Positions 1 through 7,189 of a DNA stretch of 64,000 nucleotides are shown here, in pieces. The stretch comes from Lancefieldella parvula DSM 20469. GTDB taxonomy: Bacteria > Actinomycetota > Coriobacteriia > Coriobacteriales > Atopobiaceae. How positions within the stretch are numbered: the stretch's first letter is position 1; each line of letters starts with the position of its first letter. Below the pieces are notes generated by a model. It was not told where the DNA came from and did not search any database. It saw nothing but the letters and a program-made list of their open reading frames with translations. The translations under genes and the position numbers were made by a program. The stretch lies in assembly GCF_000024225.1 (NCBI RefSeq), contig NC_013203.1, positions 1,116,001-1,180,000 on the forward strand. The letters run 5' to 3'.

Positions 1-786
1 TTGTACAAGAATGTGCAAAGAAACTACTGCTAAAACACCCGTTAAAGTAAATACCAGTAACGCAATAGTATCGTAAGCGTCAAGTATCTCAGTGTTCCAC
101 CTACTTCTATGAACAGCCATTCCCCAGCCTCGAGACACAATAGACTGAAACGTGCTCATCGACTTCTCCAGCGCACTCATACACACTGCGTTGATTATAG
201 CGACTGACTGCATAATAGCTTTTCTCGCGCCCAGATGATGGTGTTGCTGATGTGTCTGCGAATCAAAATCACATGCCTGAGCGGCAGTATTTGCTGACTG
301 AATTTGACGAGATGTTGTAAGGTCTGCAAGCAACTGCGGCATTAACTGCATAGAAAGACTCAAGACCAACTGCAATCCCGGAAAACGAACGCTTGAGCGC
401 TGTAGCAACTCGAGTGGCGAAACTACCGCAAACAAACACTCCAGCCAGCTTAAAGTGCTCACAAGTACTAATCCTGAGGTAGCTCCATACACTAAACTCT
501 CTACATACAGCTGCGTATGACCAAAAGAATACAAAACGGTAGAACCCGATGCCGAAAAGAACGGATTAATAACTGTCATCAAGATAATAATTGGAGCATA
601 CCAAATAAGCTGTTTAACAGCATGCTTAACATCAAACAGTTGAGCTGTGCACAGTTCAGCGGCCATAAAGGTAATCAACGCGCAAAAAGGCTGAAAAGAA
701 AAGGCAGCAAGTACTGCTTCACATCCAAACAACACAACCGTGGCAAATGGATGCAGACGAGAAAAACTTGTGCGTGCAGGATTCAT
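1..786 (-). CDS. ECF transporter transmembrane (T) subunit, partial
   Basis: This reading frame starts with ATG at 786 and runs open off the left edge of the window (262 codons visible), so its C-terminus is missing. It has several hydrophobic stretches, and residues 203-222 contain ALEKSMSTF followed by SRGWG, which resembles the Ala-Arg-Gly coupling helix of CbiQ/EcfT proteins that contacts the ATPases. The family is the integral-membrane coupling subunit of energy-coupling-factor vitamin or metal importers. The ATG overlaps the stop codon of the upstream DUF4430 gene (TAATG), so the two are probably translationally coupled. ATPase and substrate-binding subunits are not visible and would be expected beyond position 1. 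The substrate cannot be read from this gene; a cobalamin-type ligand is suggested only by its neighbours. Confidence 0.8.
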   Translation of the reverse strand, partial: MNPARTSFSRLHPFATVVLFGCEAVLAAFSFQPFCALITFMAAELCTAQLFDVKHAVKQLIWYAPIIILMTVINPFFSASGSTVLYSFGHTQLYVESLVYGATSGLVLVSTLSWLECLFAVVSPLELLQRSSVRFPGLQLVLSLSMQLMPQLLADLTTSRQIQSANTAAQACDFDSQTHQQHHHLGARKAIMQSVAIINAVCMSALEKSMSTFQSIVSRGWGMAVHRSRWNTEILDAYDTIALLVFTLTGVLAVVSLHILVQ

Positions 787-1451
787 TAGTTCACCGCGTT
801 AACATACGTCCAAACAACCGAATCACCATCGTGCAAAATATATGCATCTGAAGTGTAATTGGGCTGAACGCCATTAACCGAATAGACCCAACCACTCTGT
901 GGACCATGATCTCGCTCTGCAAGCCCGTTAATAGCTGCAACATACATACCAAACGAAGTACTGCGAGCATTTACCCCTGCGCCACTTGCAAGTAACGCAT
1001 CATAGACAGAAGCGCCCTCTTGTACCTGGAGGTTAACAGAAAACGAAAGTCCCTTTGCGGCAGAACCATCAACTGTAACGTTTACAGAAAGCGTGCTCTT
1101 GTCTTTATGAGGAACAACTGCATCATTTGTTGAATTGTCAGAGTTAGAAGATTCTGGCTCTGACGTGTTCTGATTAGAAGAATCTTGAGTTTTAGACGCA
1201 TCAGAATTTGATTGAGTGTCTGAACCTGAACTTCCTTGCGTTTGTGCGGTCTGAGAGTCCGTCTGAGTACCAGAGGCTTCTGCCACTGTTTGACCTTGCA
1301 CTGCATTTGGCGCCTCTTGAGAGGAAGCGCTTGAAGTGAGTGCAAAGAAATACTGAACCAATGTCCATGCGAAAAAAAGCATGAACAAAAGAGACACAAT
1401 TGATACAGCTAAATAGACAATCCGTTTAGATTCTCTTGTGAACTTAATCAC
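786..1451 (-). CDS. Membrane-anchored DUF4430 (transcobalamin-like) protein
   Basis: This 221-residue protein has one N-terminal membrane helix (about residues 12-36), a Ser/Thr/Gln/Asp-rich extracellular linker (about 40-110) and a C-terminal domain (about 120-220) ending in VVWTYVNAVN. The C-terminal domain resembles DUF4430, a fold related to the beta-domain of cobalamin carriers such as transcobalamin. The start is GTG, with AAGGTGA five bases upstream, and it overlaps the stop of the large upstream protein by four bases. It sits between that protein and an ECF T subunit. I infer that it presents a ligand to the transporter at the outer face of the membrane; the ligand itself is not shown by the sequence. 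Confidence 0.75.
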   Translation of the reverse strand: MIKFTRESKRIVYLAVSIVSLLFMLFFAWTLVQYFFALTSSASSQEAPNAVQGQTVAEASGTQTDSQTAQTQGSSGSDTQSNSDASKTQDSSNQNTSEPESSNSDNSTNDAVVPHKDKSTLSVNVTVDGSAAKGLSFSVNLQVQEGASVYDALLASGAGVNARSTSFGMYVAAINGLAERDHGPQSGWVYSVNGVQPNYTSDAYILHDGDSVVWTYVNAVN

Positions 1452-4400
1452 TTGTTCACCTTGCCTCTGCCATTGGAAACATGGTGAATTGCAGCGGTTT
1501 CTTTCTTAAGTAACGCTACAAATACTGCAAGGACTGCTGCAGAACCAAAAAAACCAAAGATACTCAAAAGCGGAATGGTAGGCGCAGAGGATCCCTGTCG
1601 TGGGGCGGCAGTTTCCTTGTTTACATATTCAGTCTGTGGAAGTTGCTTCTTGTCAGAGCTGGTATCTGCAGTCTCATTCTCAGATGGGGCTTGTGTGACC
1701 TCCTCACCTGCATTTGTGGGAGTAGCTGAGAAACTTTCATGCGCCGCCGGAGATGAAGAGTCTTGAGCTGGCGCATCTGTGGATGTGATATCTGTCCTGT
1801 TAGAAATATCACCAGATGGCTGGGTATTCTCGCCAGATGGTTTCTGATTAATAAGCGAGAAAAGCGTACCAGAGTCATTGGTGTAGTAAAGGTTGCCCGC
1901 AAAGTCTGCAATAACTGACGACGTAGTGTAGTTCTGATGATCTTTATCGGGAGTGTAAATCTGAGCTGCTCGACCAGTGCCCAACTTGTATACCCACACG
2001 CCACCAGGCAGTCCATTTACAGTGAAATATGCATAGGTGCCGCTTTGCTGAACAGAAACAAGAGGCGTGCTCTGAGACTTACCTTTGCCAGCACGTGCCT
2101 GGTCAGTCACGGTAAACGTGTCAAGAGAAATTACGGAGATAGTTCCGTAACCCTCGGCATCAACACCGTTAACAAAGACATTAGAACCGCTGATTGTTGG
2201 TGTGGAAGTAGACTCTGCTGCAAATTTAACCCGCTTCTCTTCAACAAGAGAAGAACCGTTTCTCCTAATAAGATGCAATGTACCATCATTTCTGGTTACA
2301 GCAAGATAGGTTCCATTACCATTTTGATCAACAGAAACAGGGACAATACCTGCACGAATTGGTGAGCCAAGATTAAGCTCAGCCTCAATGGCGCCAGTTG
2401 TGCCATTGATGAGTCTAGCTGAGGAAGACTCATCTCCAATCACAAAGTCAGAGCCAGAAGCAGCTGCGCCAGACCAGTAATACCCTGAAGGCTGACCAGG
2501 GGTTGTTCCAGGAGTATTTGCAGGTTGTGCCTCCTGCTTCCAACGAAGCGCACCAGTAGCAGCATCAACAGCAATCATGTAACCACCGGCAGCATCAAAG
2601 CCACTCATCTTGGTAAACTCAGCCAAAATGGTGCCGTTATTAACAGTCAAACTAGAAACAGACTGTAGTGTATTGGCAGTATCAAGTGGTTCTGTCTTCC
2701 AGATGCACTCCATAGTTGTTGCCGAGAAAGCAGTAAGACATCCATCATCAGTAGCAACAACAATCATGCCATTAACGTATAGAGGTCGTGCAAAGTACGA
2801 AACTGTAGAACCAATCTGCGCCTCAGCAATAAGACTTCCCGTTGCGGCGTCAACTGCTTTGAGAGTAGAACCACTCACGTAATAGATGGTATCTTTAACA
2901 ATTACCTGGTCAGAAATGAATCCAGGTACATTCTGAGTGCCCTCAGTCACACTCCAGCGCAAAGCCGCAGAATTAATTGGAGTGTTCTGGGTGGTAGTAG
3001 AGCTGTTTCCGCTGCCAAAACCGCTCCATGATGCCTCGTAATTAGGGTGCTCAGCAAATGGATTAATAACCAGCTCATTTTGAGGAGTTGGAATGGAGCT
3101 ATTCTGACCACCATATGTCCAGGTAATAGTAGTGTTTTTGTCTAAGGTAACGTTGTTTGCCATCTTGTCCGAAAGCTGGCCGTTCACAAAGAGCTGCCAC
3201 CACTTGAAGGCGCCATTTACCTGTGTTGTTGCAAGCGTAAGACCCTGCGCAGGAGACGTAATAGAAGATAGAAAACCACTATCCGCACTGTATGTTAAGC
3301 CATTATTCTTCAGGTAATCATACGTTACCTTATCAGCAGTTGAACCCTTGCGAACCTCAATGGTCTGCGTAGGAGCCCAATGCTGAGGCTTACCATCTTT
3401 ATCAAGACCCACTACGGAAAGGGTAACGGAAACAAGCTGACTTGAATCTAAGTTTTGCTCTGCAGATCGAGCGCCCTTCTCGCCCTTCACAGTAAAAGTG
3501 GCAGAGACCTTCTGATTAGCAAGAGCCTGGAACTGCTCATTATCTGGATACAGGCTTGCATAGCGAGAATAACGTGCACTTGAAAGAAGTGCCGAAACTG
3601 TAACAGACGTGTTGTACTCAGGAGTCTGCGCCAGAACAAGATTCTCGTTCTGAATGATTTTTGGTTGAGAAGAACTATATGTGCGTGCCTGATTAGCAGG
3701 GCCCATTGGATCATATGTAGAAAACTCAGAAGGTACAATACCGCTTGCGGTCTTATCGGTATTATTAACGTCATAAGACCAGGTCAAAGAACCGTCTGTT
3801 GCACGATAGAACTTATTTGGTGTAGCCAGGGACTCAGAAATGCTGTCTTGTTTGTTCTGCTGGCCAGAAGGAGTAGCAAGAGCATCCCAGAAATGAGCCT
3901 TTGACTCCTTCATCAAAGAAAGCTCTGCGTCAATGTCAGATTGATTGAGGGGGCTTACCGTAAGCGTAAGAGTCTTAGAGGCTGTTACCTCGGGATTCTC
4001 CTTATCAGTAACAGTTAGGGTGATATCTACCTGCTGTGCAGAGGCAGAAGGAAGAGGCTGATATACCGTCGCTCGGTAACCATTAAACGTAACTGCAGCA
4101 TTAGAGGAAGTGTAAGTAAATTGATAGCGCTTTCCGTCCAAACCAAAATTCTTTGGTGTAGGCATCTGAAGATCGTCTGTGACAGCCTGAGCATTAATTG
4201 AGTGATTGGTATACACATCTTTAATGGCTGCTACCGAGAAACGCCTGTTGATACGCCTCAACAGATTATTCTGAGCATCACTAATAGCCGAAGGATCACC
4301 TGGAACCGTTATGGTAAAGGATCGCTGATAGCTTGTCTGAGGGGCATCGGAGCCGCTCAAAGAAACGTTTGCAGTCAGCGTTACCTGTTTATCACGAATA

Positions 4401-5233
4401 CCACGTATAACCGTTGCCTTATAAGGTTCAGTACCATAACCATCAACACGAACGGTAGACGTGTCAGAACTGGTCCAAGTTACCTTAGACCATGAAAGCA
4501 AATGTCCATCAACAGAAATAAGCTTATGTGGAAGGGTAAAGTTTGAAGTTACGGAAGATTCATTTTGTCCTGTCGCAAATGATGGAGCAAGATTTTGAGA
4601 TACATCACTCAGCTGCACCTGAGATTTTGCCTCATCCCAAGGAATTAAAACGTTGCAGGTATACTGAGCAGTCTTTCCATCCTTGGAAAGTTCAAAGGTT
4701 ACTTTAGCCTGACGCAAAATAAGAGTACTTTTCTGGTTAGTTAAGCCAGCGGCATCCATCCAGAAGTACTCAATAGAACCATTAGTTGCGAAGTCAGTAG
4801 AAACACCAGCGTGAGCATACGAAGCTGTCGAAGACATCTGAACAGATGCCACTCTAACGTTAACTTCTCCAGCACCAATACGACGCAACTCTTCTGCAAC
4901 CATGGTGTTGAGGTTAGTATCTACGCCATAACGAGGTTTAGGCTTATAGAAAGAATTGGTCAGTGCTTCTACAGCCTGATCTAGTGTTTTATGTGGATAG
5001 GCAGTCTCATCAGTAGTTGCTGCAGCACCAGAACCCGTCTCTTTAGAGGTTGTAGTTGTTCCAGATGTGTCAGCTGTCTCACTAGAAGCGTTGTCATTAG
5101 CAGTAAGGACAGTCTCTGATGAAGAAGTTGCTGCAGTAGTCAACTCCCCCGCTGCTTCTGCAAATGCAGGCGCTGGTAAGAGTGCAAGCACTAAAAGTAT
5201 GGAGAAAAGGCTATTAAGCGCCTTTTTGATCAT
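1448..5233 (-). CDS. Giant surface protein: Ig-like repeats, DUF4430-like domain, PQQ-type propeller
   Basis: The 1261-residue product begins with a clear signal peptide (hydrophobic core, then PAPAFA and a likely cleavage site). About residues 150-460 hold two bacterial Ig-like repeats. About 600-720 is a DUF4430-like domain with a FKWWQLFVNG segment ending ITWTYGG. About 775-1135 contains repeated propeller blades of the PQQ/WD-like type (for example VDAATGALRWKQ). A Ser/Thr/Pro tail, one membrane helix (about 1220-1243) and a basic end follow. I chose ATG at 5233 because GGAAGGA lies correctly upstream; a TTG at 5251 would overlap lgt and precede the signal peptide. The architecture fits a ligand-catching cell-wall protein feeding the neighbouring ECF system, which is inference. 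Confidence 0.75.
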   Translation of the reverse strand: MIKKALNSLFSILLVLALLPAPAFAEAAGELTTAATSSSETVLTANDNASSETADTSGTTTTSKETGSGAAATTDETAYPHKTLDQAVEALTNSFYKPKPRYGVDTNLNTMVAEELRRIGAGEVNVRVASVQMSSTASYAHAGVSTDFATNGSIEYFWMDAAGLTNQKSTLILRQAKVTFELSKDGKTAQYTCNVLIPWDEAKSQVQLSDVSQNLAPSFATGQNESSVTSNFTLPHKLISVDGHLLSWSKVTWTSSDTSTVRVDGYGTEPYKATVIRGIRDKQVTLTANVSLSGSDAPQTSYQRSFTITVPGDPSAISDAQNNLLRRINRRFSVAAIKDVYTNHSINAQAVTDDLQMPTPKNFGLDGKRYQFTYTSSNAAVTFNGYRATVYQPLPSASAQQVDITLTVTDKENPEVTASKTLTLTVSPLNQSDIDAELSLMKESKAHFWDALATPSGQQNKQDSISESLATPNKFYRATDGSLTWSYDVNNTDKTASGIVPSEFSTYDPMGPANQARTYSSSQPKIIQNENLVLAQTPEYNTSVTVSALLSSARYSRYASLYPDNEQFQALANQKVSATFTVKGEKGARSAEQNLDSSQLVSVTLSVVGLDKDGKPQHWAPTQTIEVRKGSTADKVTYDYLKNNGLTYSADSGFLSSITSPAQGLTLATTQVNGAFKWWQLFVNGQLSDKMANNVTLDKNTTITWTYGGQNSSIPTPQNELVINPFAEHPNYEASWSGFGSGNSSTTTQNTPINSAALRWSVTEGTQNVPGFISDQVIVKDTIYYVSGSTLKAVDAATGSLIAEAQIGSTVSYFARPLYVNGMIVVATDDGCLTAFSATTMECIWKTEPLDTANTLQSVSSLTVNNGTILAEFTKMSGFDAAGGYMIAVDAATGALRWKQEAQPANTPGTTPGQPSGYYWSGAAASGSDFVIGDESSSARLINGTTGAIEAELNLGSPIRAGIVPVSVDQNGNGTYLAVTRNDGTLHLIRRNGSSLVEEKRVKFAAESTSTPTISGSNVFVNGVDAEGYGTISVISLDTFTVTDQARAGKGKSQSTPLVSVQQSGTYAYFTVNGLPGGVWVYKLGTGRAAQIYTPDKDHQNYTTSSVIADFAGNLYYTNDSGTLFSLINQKPSGENTQPSGDISNRTDITSTDAPAQDSSSPAAHESFSATPTNAGEEVTQAPSENETADTSSDKKQLPQTEYVNKETAAPRQGSSAPTIPLLSIFGFFGSAAVLAVFVALLKKETAAIHHVSNGRGKVNK

Positions 5234-5237
5234 GCTT

Positions 5238-6053
5238 CTAATTCCTTCCAACTTGTGGTGAGTCTAGCCTTCTTGCCATGACAAGCACCACAATTCCAAG
5301 TACAACTAAAGGCAGACTAAGCAGCTGTCCCATGGTGATAAAGCTGCCAAAGAGATAGCCAAGTTGTTCATCAGGGACACGAACAAATTCCACTACAAAC
5401 CTAAAAATGCCGTACAGCATCAAAAACGTTCCAATGAACGTTCCTTGTGGACGAGGAGGATACTTCCTAGATAGGACATACAAAATAGCAAACATTACGA
5501 GTCCCTCGAGAAGTGCTTCGTAGAGCTGAGAAGGATGACGATAGACCGCACCTCCTGTCTCAAACATTACTCCCCAGGGCAGATTGGTTGGCTTTCCCCA
5601 AAGCTCACCGTTGATGAAGTTTGCGCAACGTCCAAAGAAAAGGCCAAGAGGCGCACCAATAACTCCCAGGTCACAAATAGTAGGAATAGAGAGACCAGAA
5701 GCCTTACAGACAATAGAGCCACCAATAACAGCTCCTACAAGACCTCCGTGGAAACTCATGCCACCTTGACTTAAAGCAAATGCATCAAGTGGATGAGCTA
5801 TGTAATAACCAGCGCCGTAGAAAATAACGTAAAACAGACGGGCGCCAACAATAACTCCAAACGAGATACCGACCATCAAATTTAATACGTCATCAGGAGT
5901 AATGTTAAGTTTCCAGCGTTGAGCAGTCCTGTACATTACTACGCCAGCAAGCACAAAGCCTACTAGATATGCCAGACCATACCACCTGATAGACAGCGGA
6001 CCCAGAGAAAGCGCTACTGGGTTTAATGAATGATAGAAAGCATCAAGCCACAC
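5238..6053 (-). CDS. lgt: Prolipoprotein diacylglyceryl transferase
   Basis: Lgt transfers diacylglycerol from phosphatidylglycerol to the lipobox cysteine of prolipoproteins in the cytoplasmic membrane. The 271-residue multi-pass protein shows RWYGLAYLVGF near the N-terminus, GGMSFHGGLVG, and the family signature region GRCANFINGELWG followed by RHPSQLYEALLEG. The length is normal for the family. Translation appears to start at GTG 6053 with AGGA upstream. It lies 21 bases after dcd and directly before the giant surface protein. At least one lipoprotein client is in this window (the tannase-like protein near 38650-40473). Confidence 0.95.
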   Translation of the reverse strand: MWLDAFYHSLNPVALSLGPLSIRWYGLAYLVGFVLAGVVMYRTAQRWKLNITPDDVLNLMVGISFGVIVGARLFYVIFYGAGYYIAHPLDAFALSQGGMSFHGGLVGAVIGGSIVCKASGLSIPTICDLGVIGAPLGLFFGRCANFINGELWGKPTNLPWGVMFETGGAVYRHPSQLYEALLEGLVMFAILYVLSRKYPPRPQGTFIGTFLMLYGIFRFVVEFVRVPDEQLGYLFGSFITMGQLLSLPLVVLGIVVLVMARRLDSPQVGRN

Positions 6054-6074
6054 AATATGTCCTACTTACTAGTA

Positions 6075-6632
6075 CTACTTAGAAAGAACATGCGAAGGAG
6101 TTGCTCCGCGCTGACCCTGATAATGACTGCCAAGATTTTCACAGCCATAAGGACGCTCAACAGGAGAACTCATACGCTCAAAAGAAAGCTGACCAATCCT
6201 CATGCCAGGATGCAAAATAATCGGAAGGTTAGCAACGTTAGAAAGCTCCAGCGTAAGCTCTCCATCCCAACCTGGATCAACATAACCTGCAGTTGAATGA
6301 ATCATAAGACCCAAGCGTCCTAAGGTGGACTTGCCTTCAAGTTTGCCAAGAATATCGTCAGGAATAGCAATACGCTCAAGAGTAGTACCAAGCGCAAACT
6401 GACCAGGATGAAGAACAAAAACTTCTCCCTCTGGAACATCAATTGACTCAGTAAGACCTTCTTGAGCTACAAGCGGATCAATTGAGGTATGCGTAGAATT
6501 GCGAAAGATTCTAAAGTTTGAACCAAGACATACGTCAACCGATGCAGGCTGCACGTTTTTCTCGCATAAAGGTTCAATAACGATACGACCAGCAGCAATC
6601 TCGGCTTTAATGTCGCGATCAGAAAGGACCAC
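6075..6632 (-). CDS. dcd: dCTP deaminase, dUMP-forming type
   Basis: The protein deaminates dCTP and, in the bifunctional subgroup, also cleaves the product to dUMP for thymidylate synthesis. EGKSTLGRLGL, HSTAGYVDPGWDG, ELTLELSNVANLPI and YQGQRGATPS match the mycobacterial-type bifunctional enzyme closely. I chose GTG at 6632 (VLSDRDI) because AAGGTGG sits just upstream and homologues begin there; the frame can be read back to a TTG at 6659. It heads a minus-strand run with lgt. The bifunctional activity is inferred from similarity. Confidence 0.93.
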   Translation of the reverse strand: MVLSDRDIKAEIAAGRIVIEPLCEKNVQPASVDVCLGSNFRIFRNSTHTSIDPLVAQEGLTESIDVPEGEVFVLHPGQFALGTTLERIAIPDDILGKLEGKSTLGRLGLMIHSTAGYVDPGWDGELTLELSNVANLPIILHPGMRIGQLSFERMSSPVERPYGCENLGSHYQGQRGATPSHVLSK

Positions 6633-6697
6633 AACGTCCACCTTTCTTATATCATACAAATGTATGGTCAGAAAACCCAGTTATCCACTTATATAAA

Positions 6698-6735
6698 ATA
6701 TCACGCCCCACACAATAGTGTGTAGAACGTGATAT
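6698..6735. repeat. Inverted repeat upstream of dcd
   Basis: ATATCACG at 6698-6705 is perfectly complementary to CGTGATAT at 6728-6735, and inside it CACAC (6709-6713) pairs with GTGTG (6718-6722) around an AATA loop. It lies between nfu and dcd in an A+T-rich stretch. It lacks a clean flanking T-run, so an operator or leader hairpin is at least as likely as a terminator. Confidence 0.5.
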
Positions 6736-6861
6736 AAAAAATTTGTAAATAGGCAGGTCAGTTATGGTTCATCATAACTTCTCTGCATAAAAAACACGTT
6801 TATGCTTATAAAACTAATAGTTGATAAGCGCCAAACGTCCATTTTTGGCGGTGGCAATAAC

Positions 6862-7098
6862 TTACAGCATTGCAGGCTGAACGCGCTTAACGCCAGGAAC
6901 GTGCTCAATCAGGATACGCTCGATGCCCTCAGACATATCGTATGCAGACATAGGACAGCCAGCACAAGAACCAACCATCTCAAGGGTAACGGTACCGTCA
7001 TCGCTAACGTCAATAAGTTCAACGTCACCACCGTCAGTCTGAAGGCTCTGACGAATAACATCAAGGGTTGCATTCAAAAGGTCACGATTAATGGCCAT
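6862..7098 (-). CDS. NifU C-terminal-domain (Nfu) Fe-S carrier
   Basis: This 78-residue protein is a stand-alone NifU C-terminal domain. It carries the cluster-binding motif CAGC (about residues 45-48) within GSCAGCPMS, preceded by GGDVELIDV. Nfu proteins carry a Fe-S cluster and pass it to target enzymes in the cytoplasm. AGGAG lies six bases upstream of the ATG. It appears to be its own transcription unit between the U32 gene and dcd; no SUF genes are nearby. Confidence 0.9.
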   Translation of the reverse strand: MAINRDLLNATLDVIRQSLQTDGGDVELIDVSDDGTVTLEMVGSCAGCPMSAYDMSEGIERILIEHVPGVKRVQPAML

Positions 7099-7123
7099 GT
7101 TAGCTCCTACTCAAACTCTCTTA

Positions 7124-7137
7124 AGCGCGTACGCGCT
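7124..7137. promoter_or_regulatory. Perfect 14-bp palindrome upstream of nfu
   Basis: AGCGCGTACGCGCT is a perfect dyad within the 91 bases between the U32 stop codon and the nfu start, about 25 bases before the nfu ATG. Its position and G+C contrast with the A+T-rich surroundings suggest a repressor operator or a short hairpin. No regulator is identifiable from the sequence. Confidence 0.4.
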
Positions 7138-7189
7138 CATAACTTACAACAAGAATATCCTACCCAAAATTCCAAACTTATTTCTACGC

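Noticed and set aside
1448-1700. LPQTE in the tail of the giant surface protein as a sortase LPXTG signal
   Set aside because: The fifth residue is Glu and about 20 residues separate it from the membrane helix, whereas sortase signals have the helix almost directly after. A plain membrane anchor is more likely.
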